Shown here: one piece after another, positions 1-7,892 of the stretch | Numbering within the stretch: position 1 is the stretch's first letter | Layout: each line of letters begins with the position of its first letter | Source: Cytobacillus suaedae | GTDB taxonomy: Bacteria > Bacillota > Bacilli > Bacillales > Bacillaceae_L | Direction of reading: 5' to 3' | Assembly (NCBI GenBank): GCA_014960805.1 | Contig: CP063163.1 | Coordinates: forward strand, 2,312,001-2,376,000 | DNA length: 64,000 nucleotides | Notes under the pieces: generated by a model | The model's input: the letters and a program-made list of their open reading frames with translations, nothing else | Database searches by the model: none | What the model was told of the DNA's origin: nothing | Program-made: the position numbers and the translations under genes

Positions 1-154
1 TTGGATTTTCTCCATTAATCTTTAAATCTAACTTACTTAAAAAACGTGTATCCTTCGTATAAAGACCAAGTCCATACGGATGATTTTCCGTAATGTTTCC
101 ATTTGTATCTGTTAATAAGAAGAGATCATTTTCTTTGATGACTCTGTAATCCAT
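1..154 (-). CDS. Glycogen-debranching-type protein, N-terminal part (runs off window)
   Basis: The gene starts at ATG 154 and leaves the window after 51 codons. The visible N-terminus begins MDYRVIKENDLFLLTD and contains GLGLYTKDTRFLS. This resembles the N-terminal domain of bacterial amylo-alpha-1,6-glucosidase (glycogen debranching) family proteins, which act on alpha-glucan or oligosaccharide substrates. A GGAGG Shine-Dalgarno lies five bases before the ATG. The LacI regulator gene is upstream on the same strand, and two palindromic operators lie between them, so the gene is probably controlled by that regulator in response to a sugar. The catalytic part is not visible, so the function rests on the N-terminal domain only. 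Confidence 0.6.
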   Translation of the reverse strand, partial: MDYRVIKENDLFLLTDTNGNITENHPYGLGLYTKDTRFLSKLDLKINGENP

Positions 155-208
155 AGGTACCTCCTAATGCTTTATTGCCATGAGTACTTTTAATTGAAGT
201 CTCTTTTT

Positions 209-226
209 ATCCGAAACGTTTTGGAT
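209..226. promoter_or_regulatory. LacI-family operator (distal copy)
   Basis: The sequence ATCCGAAACGTTTTGGAT is an imperfect palindrome centred on the CG typical of LacI/GalR-family operators. It lies upstream of the debranching-type gene and about 40 bp from a second, perfect copy. The regulator encoded next door is the obvious candidate to bind it (inference). Confidence 0.65.
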
Positions 227-266
227 AACCGTGAAAAAAATATCGAATATTTTCGAATTCCATCAA

Positions 267-280
267 CCGAAACGTTTCGG
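267..280. promoter_or_regulatory. LacI-family operator (perfect palindrome)
   Basis: CCGAAACGTTTCGG is a perfect 14-bp palindrome in the 157-bp gap between the regulator stop codon and the debranching-type gene. It matches the half-sites at 209-226 and 1341-1354. Confidence 0.7.
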
Positions 281-311
281 ATTTTTTCCAAAAGAATCAG
301 AATGATTCTTT

Positions 312-1328
312 TCATGTCCTTTTAGTATTCGTTGTTTCCCTAACTTTCAACTCTGTTGGTAGCGTAATCGTATGTGGTTCATTATCATTCTCGAGCATAT
401 TTATTAATAACTTTGCTGCTTCATAGCCCATTTGCACCTTGTCTTGGGCAATGGTTGTTAATGCAGGTGTAATGTGCTCTGCAAGAATAATATCATCATA
501 ACCTACAATAGATAATTCATCAGGTACTTTTTTACCAAGTTGTTTTGTAGCCTTGATTACACCCATTGCCATTAAATCACTGGCACAAAAGACGGCTGTA
601 ATTTCTGGATAATTTGATAAAAGCTGAAGCGCTTGTTCTTCGGCTTTCTTTTCTTCAAAGTCACCATTGGTGACCCACTTAGGGTTTATTGGTATCCCAG
701 CACCCTCAAGTGCTTGATAATATCCTTCTAGTCTTTGCCTACTTACAAAAGCGTACTCATGTCCATTAATCATTGCAATATTTCGATGACCTAGATCGAT
801 TAAGTGCTGAACTCCCTTTTTTACACCGTTAACATTATCAGTTGTTACATAGCCGACGGAGTCCGATTGAATCGGAATATCAATTAAAACGCAAGGAATA
901 TCACTATCTACTACTTCCCTTAAATAAGGGTCATCCGTTCGTATCCCTTGAATAATTACACCATCTACCCTACGTTCACGGCATAGTTCTGAATAGGTTT
1001 TTTCACGTTGCTTAGACGATGTTGTACTAAAAATAACAAGATCATAGTCTGTTTCACCAACGTATTGATTTAAGCCTACTAAAACCTCAAATGTAAAGTT
1101 ATCTTTTATACTGCCACGATTAAGGCCTGAGATAAGCAAGCCAATTGTTTTGGACTTATTCATAACAAGGCTTCTTGCCAACGTATTGGGACTATACTTT
1201 AATTCTTTTGATATCTCAATAATTTTCTGCCTCGTTTTTTCATTTACATCAGAATATCCGTTAAGAGCCCTTGAAACAGTTGTCACGGAGACTCCAGCAG
1301 CCTTTGCAATATCTTTTATTGTAGTCAT
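312..1328 (-). CDS. LacI-family transcriptional regulator
   Basis: A 338-residue LacI/GalR-type repressor. The N-terminal helix-turn-helix reads TTIKDIAKAAGVSVTTVSRA (about residues 2-21) and is followed by the hinge helix region with SPNTLARSLV. The rest is a periplasmic-binding-protein-like sugar-sensing domain, with VDGVIIQG and the C-terminal SIVGYDDI motif. Length is normal for the family. ATG 1328 has a GGAGG Shine-Dalgarno that partly overlaps an operator copy at 1341-1354, suggesting autorepression. The downstream debranching-type gene implies control of alpha-glucoside use; the inducer cannot be read from the sequence. Confidence 0.9.
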   Translation of the reverse strand: MTTIKDIAKAAGVSVTTVSRALNGYSDVNEKTRQKIIEISKELKYSPNTLARSLVMNKSKTIGLLISGLNRGSIKDNFTFEVLVGLNQYVGETDYDLVIFSTTSSKQREKTYSELCRERRVDGVIIQGIRTDDPYLREVVDSDIPCVLIDIPIQSDSVGYVTTDNVNGVKKGVQHLIDLGHRNIAMINGHEYAFVSRQRLEGYYQALEGAGIPINPKWVTNGDFEEKKAEEQALQLLSNYPEITAVFCASDLMAMGVIKATKQLGKKVPDELSIVGYDDIILAEHITPALTTIAQDKVQMGYEAAKLLINMLENDNEPHTITLPTELKVRETTNTKRT

Positions 1329-1340
1329 TGATAAAGTCCT

Positions 1341-1354
1341 CCAAAACGTTTCGG
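1341..1354. promoter_or_regulatory. LacI-family operator at the regulator's own gene
   Basis: CCAAAACGTTTCGG differs from the perfect site at 267-280 by one base. It abuts the Shine-Dalgarno of the regulator gene, so bound repressor would block its own transcription (inference). Confidence 0.65.
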
Positions 1355-1384
1355 ATATCTCTTACTTTGGATTCTACTACAGGT

Positions 1385-1398
1385 AGAAATCGTTTTCA
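1385..1398. promoter_or_regulatory. Possible cre (CcpA) site
   Basis: AGAAATCGTTTTCA matches the cre consensus TGNAANCGNTNNCA at all fixed positions but the first. It lies upstream of the LacI-family gene, where catabolite control of a carbohydrate locus would be expected. Confidence 0.35.
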
Positions 1399-1580
1399 AT
1401 GAAAATATTTAACTTTTTACTTTCATTTTAATTTTCTTAAATAAGAGTATCTAACAATACGTTGATCTATTGAGATTTCACTGCTATAAAAATGTGACGA
1501 AAAGGTGAAAGAGATCATCAACACTGACCACATTCCTCTGTTCAGCCAGAGGAATATAGTCTAATGAAGAACCTTTTACA

Positions 1581-2450
1581 TTAATCAACACTCTTTAAAA
1601 AGCCACCTATCACTCTTACATACTCTTCACGTTCTTCGATATACGGCATATGTGCACTTTGTTCGAAAACGTGAAACTTTCCATTTGGTGTTAAAGAACT
1701 AAAGTACTCTGTTGATTTAGGTGTAGCTTCGTCATATCTTCCACATGTATAAAGAGTTGGCACAGCTATGTCTTTTAACTCTCCTGTACAATCAAAATCC
1801 TTTAGGTTACCAGTTACATGAAACTCAGATGGTCCCCACATGATGTTATACACCTCAGGATTTTTAAAGTGTGCACCTTGCTTCAGAAACTCTGGGAATG
1901 GATCCAGTCGGCATACGAAGTGTTGATTAAAAATTGTCGTCGCTTCCTTATATTCTTCTGAATCCGTTGTTTCATTTTCTTCACATCTAGTTAATGTTTC
2001 TTGAACTTCTGGCGGTAATAATTTTCGATTTTCTTCTTGGTCCTCTGCCCATAACGGTGCACTTAGACACGGACTAGAGAAGATGATGCTCTTTACTCCC
2101 TCAGGCTTTTGTAAGTAGTAAGCTGCAGCTAAGGTTGTCCCCCAAGAATGTCCTAATATATGAAATTCTTCTAAATTCAATACTTTTCGGATTTGACCTA
2201 ATTCCTCAACAAAACGGTCCAACGTCCACAATGATGTATCTGTTGGGCGATCAGACTTACCACAGCCTAGTTGATCATAGAAAATGACTGGACGATCCTC
2301 TGATAGAATACGTAACCCTTGTAATGAATAATGCGATGACCCAGGTCCGCCATGTAAGACAATAACTGGTGTTTTTCCAGTATTAGTATCATGCATTTGG
2401 TAATATACTTTCCCACCTGTAACTTCAATAAAGCCTTCTTTCAGTGTCAT
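1581..2450 (-). CDS. Prolyl aminopeptidase-like alpha/beta hydrolase
   Basis: An alpha/beta-hydrolase of the proline iminopeptidase (S33) family, 289 residues from ATG 2450. That start has a GGGGGAG Shine-Dalgarno; the longer reading to 2516 has none. Visible motifs are the oxyanion-hole HGGPG, the nucleophile elbow GHSWG with the catalytic Ser, FYDQLGCGKSDRP, and a C-terminal His in EQSAHMPYIEE. The family removes N-terminal Pro or similar residues from short peptides in the cytoplasm; the exact substrate is not determined. No partner genes adjoin it. A 9-bp stem hairpin without a T-run lies downstream at 1532-1555. Confidence 0.8.
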   Translation of the reverse strand: MTLKEGFIEVTGGKVYYQMHDTNTGKTPVIVLHGGPGSSHYSLQGLRILSEDRPVIFYDQLGCGKSDRPTDTSLWTLDRFVEELGQIRKVLNLEEFHILGHSWGTTLAAAYYLQKPEGVKSIIFSSPCLSAPLWAEDQEENRKLLPPEVQETLTRCEENETTDSEEYKEATTIFNQHFVCRLDPFPEFLKQGAHFKNPEVYNIMWGPSEFHVTGNLKDFDCTGELKDIAVPTLYTCGRYDEATPKSTEYFSSLTPNGKFHVFEQSAHMPYIEEREEYVRVIGGFLKSVD

Positions 2451-2845
2451 TAGAACTCCCCCTTTTATGTATGGTGTTATTGTACCATGTTCTTTGTTAA
2501 AGGGTAATGTCAACAAATACTTAGTAAAAACGTTCCTTTATTCAAGACGATATGAAAAGCAAAAAATAAGGAAACCTTTGCCATCACTGGATTTTTATAC
2601 TTTTCAGTTTTAAAAAAAATACCAAAATGAAAAATATAAACAATTTATTATTTTGACTTTAAATGTCTAGCTCTCAACTAGCGCATCATTGACCATTTTA
2701 AGGTACATGTAGTGCGTAATATATTTGAATATAATTTAAATTATAAATATTCGGCTATAGATGTAAACTTACCAATGAATATTTTAAACACACCTAAAAT
2801 AATTGTTGTCAATGTGAACATAAGTTGTAATTTGAGGAATAACTT

Positions 2846-2880
2846 ACCACCTTATAAAGAATGCTAAAGCCTAAGGTGGT
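2846..2880 (+). promoter_or_regulatory. Hairpin sequestering the Shine-Dalgarno of the germination operon
   Basis: ACCACCTTA (2846-2854) is the exact complement of TAAGGTGGT (2872-2880). The second arm contains the AAGGTGG Shine-Dalgarno of the gene starting at 2887. The loop is 17 nt. Folding would hide the ribosome site. The rest of the 436-bp gap from 2451 to 2886 is AT-rich and shows no gene; I could not assign a clear sporulation-sigma promoter. Confidence 0.5.
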
Positions 2881-2886
2881 GTTTCT

Positions 2887-4374
2887 ATGAGTGAGTTTCT
2901 AAATGAGCAAAGTTCTGGCCAAGAGAATAACGGAGAAACTGAAACGACCGCGATTAATCCCAAAGATACGTTGTATCCAACAATCAACCACATAATAAAT
3001 GAGTTTCAGGATTGTGGTGATTTAGTACATAGAACCTATCCACAGAATAACGTTGATGTTTTTTATTTCGACCATTTAGTGGATTTTAAAAAGCTTAAGC
3101 AGTCAGTATTGAATCCCTGCTCTACGTTTACACTGGAACAGATTCAAACGTTGCTAAATGAAAGACAGTATTTACCTGTTTCTGAATCGAAGAAAGCCAT
3201 CACTGAGATATTAGATGGAAAAGCATTACTATTTTTTAATGATGAACCTTATATTGTTGATATTTATGGACCGAAGGAAAGGGCAATTGTGCAATCCGAA
3301 AGTGAAACGGTAATAACTGGTCCCCACGATGCTTTAGTTGAAGGTAGTGGAACCAATCTTTCTATCATTCGAAGACGAGTAAAAAGCTCGCATCTAAAAG
3401 TATTAAAATTTACTGTTGGTGAAGTGGCAAAAACGGATGTGTATCTTCTTTATATTAAAGAAATAGCAAATCCAGATTTAATTCACCAGTTGATTGAACG
3501 TATAAAGGGTGTTGAAGTGGATGCCATTCATGATACCAATATGATGGTTCAGATGATTGATGAGAATCCAAATTCGATTTTTCCTCAGTACTTAACAACA
3601 GAAAGACCCGATACCGTTGCCTCTAAGTTGATAGCAGGCCGTATTGTTGGAATTATTGATGGAAGCCCATCAGCCTTTATCGCACCAACTAGTTTTTTTG
3701 AGTTCTTTGCTTCACCTGATGATTATTATCAGAGATGGTGGATTGGTTCATTTATACGTGTGTTGCGCTTTTTTGCTTTTATAATAACAATTTTGTTTAC
3801 ATCACTATATGTATCAGCAACAACCTACCATTATGAAATCATACCGGATACATTGTTAATATCGTTAGCTGAATCTCGAAGTAGAGTGCCATTTCCTCCT
3901 ATTTATGAGGCTCTTCTCTTAGAAGTGACGATCGAGTTATTGAGAGAAGCTGGGGCAAGACTCCCGACCAAGATAGGACAAACAATTGGTATCGTTGGTG
4001 GGATCGTTATTGGGCAAGCAGCAGTTGATGCCGGCTTTACCTCCAACATTTTAATTATAGCAGTTGCCATTTCGGCTATCGCTTCATTTGTTATTCCGAG
4101 TTATATTATGAGTGCTTCTATCCGTCTAATTCGCTTTGGACTAATTATCTTAGCGGGTATCTGGGGAAATTTCGGTATCGTTGTGGGTATTGCTTTTATA
4201 ATTATTCATCTTAGTGGGGTAACAAATGTAGGAACCTCTTACGTTACACCTTTGGCGCCATTTTACAAGAAAGATTGGTTGGATACTTTTGTTCGTGGTC
4301 CATTATGGGCTTTACAAAAACGTCCCGTCCAATCTATATCGCCTAACATGAAAAGAAACAAGATGAGGAGATAA
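2887..4374 (+). CDS. GerA-type spore germination receptor, A subunit
   Basis: A 495-residue GerA/SpoVAF-family protein of the germinant receptor in the spore inner membrane. A hydrophilic N-terminal half (to about residue 280) is followed by four to five membrane segments, with the family signature region around SRSRVPFPPIYEALLLE and LREAGARLPTKIGQTIGIVG. Length is typical of GerAA homologues. It is the first gene of a gerXA-XB-XC operon with gaps of a few bases or overlaps. Expression should be forespore-specific by family knowledge. The germinant (amino acid, sugar or nucleoside) cannot be inferred. Confidence 0.93.
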   Translation: MSEFLNEQSSGQENNGETETTAINPKDTLYPTINHIINEFQDCGDLVHRTYPQNNVDVFYFDHLVDFKKLKQSVLNPCSTFTLEQIQTLLNERQYLPVSESKKAITEILDGKALLFFNDEPYIVDIYGPKERAIVQSESETVITGPHDALVEGSGTNLSIIRRRVKSSHLKVLKFTVGEVAKTDVYLLYIKEIANPDLIHQLIERIKGVEVDAIHDTNMMVQMIDENPNSIFPQYLTTERPDTVASKLIAGRIVGIIDGSPSAFIAPTSFFEFFASPDDYYQRWWIGSFIRVLRFFAFIITILFTSLYVSATTYHYEIIPDTLLISLAESRSRVPFPPIYEALLLEVTIELLREAGARLPTKIGQTIGIVGGIVIGQAAVDAGFTSNILIIAVAISAIASFVIPSYIMSASIRLIRFGLIILAGIWGNFGIVVGIAFIIIHLSGVTNVGTSYVTPLAPFYKKDWLDTFVRGPLWALQKRPVQSISPNMKRNKMRR

Positions 4375-4377
4375 CAT

Positions 4378-5481
4378 ATGAGTGCCCCAGTTAAAGAAAC
4401 ATTAAGTAGCTTTCATATCGTTCTTCTGACATACCAAATTCAATCTGGTGTGGTGTTATTTAGCTTACCTGGACTATTAGCTGAGCATTTTGGTACAAAC
4501 GGTTGGATTGTCATCTTTTTTCTTTCTGGTACTGTTATGGCAAACATCTTTGTTATCTCTTTGGCTTACAAATTTGGTAATGGGACTTCTATATTTGAGG
4601 TTTTAGAGAATTCGTTTTCAAAAATATTTTTATATCCCTTTTATTTTGGTTTGGCACTCGTTTGGTCCTTACTTGGATGTATGGTTGGTAAAAAATATAT
4701 TCTTCTATTTCAAATGCTATCCTTCCCAAACACCAATCCAATGTTGTTCAAAGTAGCTTTTAATATACTTGCCTTTCTTTTATTAATAAAGGGACTTTAC
4801 AACATTTCCAAGGCCGCAACTATTATTTTTTTACTTACGGTTTGGATTGTATTTTTAGAGGTCTTTCATATACCGGAAATTGAATTATCTCGTTATACTA
4901 CTTTTTTTCTTCAGGGTGGAAACGACTGGGTTAAAGGAATACTTGATGCATACAGTGCATTCTTGGGCTACGAACTAGCAATTCTATTTTTCCCCTACGT
5001 TACAAAAAAGTCCAAGTTAATACGCTCAGTGTATATCGGAAACCTGGTAACCACCTCCGTCTACCTATCAGTGATGGTTGTATGCTTTGGATTTTATAGC
5101 TATCAACAGTTATCACATATGTTATTTCCAGTACTAGATTTATTAGCATTTATTCAACTACCTTTTATGGCACGTATTGAGAACATTCTATTTACTGCAT
5201 TTTTTCTAAAAACTCTTTTGACAACAGTTTTATATTATTGGGCTACTTTGCAAGTCTTAAAACGTATTTTTAAAAAGACTCATGATCAATTAATTAGTAT
5301 ATGTTTTATCATTTTTACGTTTGTATTATCATTTTTTCCTAGTATTATGTCCGAAGTTAATTTATGGTTAACCAACCTTGCTTATGTCCAAATCGTTATT
5401 GCATTTGGATTACCACTCATCGTTCTTATGGCTATATTTATTAAAAGGGTAAAAAGGAGAGGTAAAAATGTCGATGTTTAA
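4378..5481 (+). CDS. GerB-type spore germination receptor, B subunit (permease-like)
   Basis: A 367-residue integral membrane protein of the endospore germination permease family (APC superfamily), with about ten hydrophobic segments. It starts MSAPVKETLSSFHIVLLTYQ, typical of GerAB-like subunits, three bases after the A subunit and preceded by GAGGAG. By family knowledge this subunit binds the germinant. Its 3' end overlaps the C-subunit start by 14 bp, which indicates translational coupling. Confidence 0.92.
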   Translation: MSAPVKETLSSFHIVLLTYQIQSGVVLFSLPGLLAEHFGTNGWIVIFFLSGTVMANIFVISLAYKFGNGTSIFEVLENSFSKIFLYPFYFGLALVWSLLGCMVGKKYILLFQMLSFPNTNPMLFKVAFNILAFLLLIKGLYNISKAATIIFLLTVWIVFLEVFHIPEIELSRYTTFFLQGGNDWVKGILDAYSAFLGYELAILFFPYVTKKSKLIRSVYIGNLVTTSVYLSVMVVCFGFYSYQQLSHMLFPVLDLLAFIQLPFMARIENILFTAFFLKTLLTTVLYYWATLQVLKRIFKKTHDQLISICFIIFTFVLSFFPSIMSEVNLWLTNLAYVQIVIAFGLPLIVLMAIFIKRVKRRGKNVDV

Positions 5482-6586
5482 ATGTTGTTTAATCGTTTTT
5501 CTTCTCCTACTTACTGGTTGTTCGGATCAGCATATTCTTGAAGATCTAGGGATGATTCATACTGTCACGTTTGACCTTGCTGATGAAGACGAAAAGTACT
5601 CAAAGAGTCCTAAGTTAAAGATTGCTGCATCAATACCTGTAACATCAGAGAGGGTAAAAGATGTCCGTGAACTATTAGTAGCCACAGCTGCTAGTAGTAA
5701 AGATGCAAGAAGTAAATTTGCATCCATGACAAATCGCCAAGTTGTGAGTGGCCAACTACAAAATACACTCTTTGGGCAGTCCCTTTCAGAGAGTGGATTG
5801 TGGCCACATATAGATACCCTTGTAAGAGATCCCGCAATCGGGCAAAGAGTTAGACTTGCTATAACCAAAGACGAAGCTTATGAAATTATTAAAAAGGAGT
5901 ATAAATCTAGACCTAGGACTGGAGAGTATATTAGTGAACTATTGGAGAAAGCGGTAGAATCCAACTCCATACCTAGAATAACCGTGTATCATTTTTCAAG
6001 AGACTATTTCGATGATGGAATCGATCCTGTTATGCCAATGTTAAAGCAAGATGATGATAATATTGTGATTGAAGGGATTGCTCTTTTTCAGGATGACAAA
6101 TATATAACCAAAATTAGTCCTGAGAAAGGTACGCTATTTGTCCTCTCATATAAAGACATGAGTGGTGGTACCCTGAACATTAAGCTTAACGAAGCGGAAG
6201 AAAATCAAGAATTAGTTATGCTTTCGGCTGTCAATGGCAAACGAAAGATTCAAGCTAAAAAAGTTGGAGATAAACAATATGAAGTTACATTAAACCTAGA
6301 GGTCAAAGGTTCTGTATTAGAGTATATCGGTGACAAAACCATATCAGACGATAAAGACAGAGCAAAATTGGAGGATACCCTTTCAAACTATGTAAAAACC
6401 GAAGTGGAAAAAATCATTACCACAATGCAAGAAAACCAAGTAGATAGTATTGGTATCGGAAAATTTGTTCGAAATAGTATAACCTACGATGAATGGAAGA
6501 GTCTAGATTGGCGTGAGGTTTTTCCTACAGTAAGAATAAATACCGAAGCAAAAGTTGTCATTAAGGAATTTGGCAAGTTTAAATAG
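5468..6586 (+). CDS. GerC-type spore germination lipoprotein, C subunit
   Basis: A 372-residue Ger(x)C-family lipoprotein. The N-terminus MSMFKCCLIVFLLLLTGC has a lipobox (LTGC, Cys near residue 18) followed by SDQ. The mature part should sit on the outer face of the spore inner membrane with the A and B subunits. AAGGAG precedes the ATG. It is the last gene of the operon and a strong terminator follows at once. Confidence 0.92.
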   Translation: MSMFKCCLIVFLLLLTGCSDQHILEDLGMIHTVTFDLADEDEKYSKSPKLKIAASIPVTSERVKDVRELLVATAASSKDARSKFASMTNRQVVSGQLQNTLFGQSLSESGLWPHIDTLVRDPAIGQRVRLAITKDEAYEIIKKEYKSRPRTGEYISELLEKAVESNSIPRITVYHFSRDYFDDGIDPVMPMLKQDDDNIVIEGIALFQDDKYITKISPEKGTLFVLSYKDMSGGTLNIKLNEAEENQELVMLSAVNGKRKIQAKKVGDKQYEVTLNLEVKGSVLEYIGDKTISDDKDRAKLEDTLSNYVKTEVEKIITTMQENQVDSIGIGKFVRNSITYDEWKSLDWREVFPTVRINTEAKVVIKEFGKFK

Positions 6587-6591
6587 AACGC

Positions 6592-6636
6592 AAGGCGAAC
6601 AGTTGCTGTATATGCTGTTCGCCTTCTATTTTTTTC
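6592..6636 (+). terminator. Rho-independent terminator of the germination operon
   Basis: AAGGCGAACAG pairs with CTGTTCGCCTT over a 12-nt loop, followed by a T-rich tract. The stem core recurs in the terminator at 10481. Confidence 0.85.
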
Positions 6637-6760
6637 ATCCCCCTCTCGCCTTCTAACTAGAGAAAAAATGTATAATAAGAAAAAAATGTAAATTTTTTAT
6701 TAAAAGTGAAAATAAATCGTAACCTTATTCGTCTTGTTAGTAAGCGCTGGAGGGGGATGT

Positions 6761-7291
6761 ATGAAAAATCATCAACTAGTTGAAGAGTGGTTTATTGAAT
6801 ATAACGAGGCAATCTATAACTACTTGGTTTACTATACAGGAAGCCGTGAGATGGAAGACCTTGTACAGGAAGTGTTTATAAAAGCTATAAAAATGAAACA
6901 TAAAGAACACATTGATAATCCGAAGACATGGTTATTTTCAATTGCTAGGAATGTAGCGATTGATCATTATCGCCGTTTACGCATTATTAAATGGGTGCCA
7001 GAACAGATATTACTAAAGAAATCTTCTTTAGATAAAACACCTGATGAGATAGCCTTACAAAATGAAGAAGCAGCTTCTGTTCATCATGCACTTCAACAGT
7101 TAAAGCCTACATATAGAAATGTCTTAATTCTTCGCTGGATCCAAGATCTATCTGTCGAAGAAACGGCCGAAATATTAGGCTGGTCTGAAGCAAAAGTAAA
7201 AACTACCTATTACCGTGCATTCCAAAAGTTAAAAGAAGTTCTTCATACGAAATTTGAGGTGATGAAACATGAAATCGAATTACGACTTTAA
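6761..7291 (+). CDS. ECF-family RNA polymerase sigma factor
   Basis: A 176-residue extracytoplasmic-function sigma factor. ATG 6761 is chosen because GGAGGGGG lies just upstream; an upstream ATG at 6734 has no ribosome site. Region 2 reads EDLVQEVFIKAIK then TWLFSIARNVAIDHYRR (about residues 30-75). Region 4 contains LRWIQDLSVEETAEILG and VKTTYYRAFQKLKE (about 130-165). It overlaps the next gene, a single-span membrane protein, by 23 bp, the usual arrangement of an ECF sigma and its anti-sigma factor. It belongs with the SigX/SigW/SigM-type group. The signal it senses is unknown. Confidence 0.9.
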   Translation: MKNHQLVEEWFIEYNEAIYNYLVYYTGSREMEDLVQEVFIKAIKMKHKEHIDNPKTWLFSIARNVAIDHYRRLRIIKWVPEQILLKKSSLDKTPDEIALQNEEAASVHHALQQLKPTYRNVLILRWIQDLSVEETAEILGWSEAKVKTTYYRAFQKLKEVLHTKFEVMKHEIELRL

Positions 7292-7874
7292 TACTGATTT
7301 TACAAAGCCTCCCCTTTATAAAATGGATCCATCCAAACAAAAACAAATCCATGAAACGATTAAGAAGGCAGAAAAAGAGTGGAACTATAGGCAACGAAAG
7401 ACAAAACAGTTTAGATTTGTCCTTAAAGCTTTTGCTATTTGCTCTATCTTACTCTTTTTATTATCGACACTGTTCACTGGAAAATTACAGGATTATGCTA
7501 CTGGTGTAGTAGATTACATTCAACAGAATTTAGTGCTAGACCAAGTAAAACAAACATATGATTTCGAAATTCAAAATGGAGTAGAATTTGAACGTGAATG
7601 GATGAAAGGTTCGAACTATGCTGTAGTTACTTTTGAAGGTTCAACATTCCAATTTTATGGTGGCGTTACCCTAGACGAAAAAATAAATGGAGCACTAGAA
7701 GTGGTTATCACGTCTCCTGAAGGTGAAGTAAAAAACATTCGCTACTTATTTGAGCAAAAGTCAGCTATTAAAGTGAAGGCTATAAGAGACAATAATATCA
7801 TACTTACTCTAGCTCCTGATGGAAATTCTAGATACTATAACCTGTTGACTCGTAGAGTTATTACAAATAACTAG
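7269..7874 (+). CDS. Single-pass membrane protein, probable anti-sigma factor
   Basis: A 201-residue protein with a charged cytoplasmic N-terminus (about residues 1-50), one hydrophobic segment FVLKAFAICSILLFLLSTLF (about 49-68), and an outward-facing domain of about 130 residues. GAGGTGA precedes ATG 7269, inside the sigma gene. Topology and overlap match anti-sigma factors of ECF sigmas. I do not see a zinc-binding HxxxCxxC motif, so it is not a ZAS-domain anti-sigma. The role is inferred from position and topology, not homology. Confidence 0.6.
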   Translation: MKSNYDFNTDFTKPPLYKMDPSKQKQIHETIKKAEKEWNYRQRKTKQFRFVLKAFAICSILLFLLSTLFTGKLQDYATGVVDYIQQNLVLDQVKQTYDFEIQNGVEFEREWMKGSNYAVVTFEGSTFQFYGGVTLDEKINGALEVVITSPEGEVKNIRYLFEQKSAIKVKAIRDNNIILTLAPDGNSRYYNLLTRRVITNN

Positions 7875-7892
7875 TTAAAAGGAGGTTAGGAA

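Noticed and set aside
1532-1555. Terminator after the prolyl-aminopeptidase-like gene
   Set aside because: ATTCCTCTG/CAGAGGAAT is a good stem, but neither side has a T-run. I mention it only as a hairpin.
2776-2850. Forespore sigma-G promoter of the germination operon
   Set aside because: TGAATA at 2776 and TGAACA at about 2814 exist, but neither has a good CATACTA-like -10 at 17-18 bp, so I did not annotate one.
6719-6741. ECF-type autoregulatory promoter (GTAACC ... CGTC) before the sigma gene
   Set aside because: GTAACC at 6720 and CGTC at 6731 are only about five bases apart instead of about sixteen, so they cannot form one promoter.
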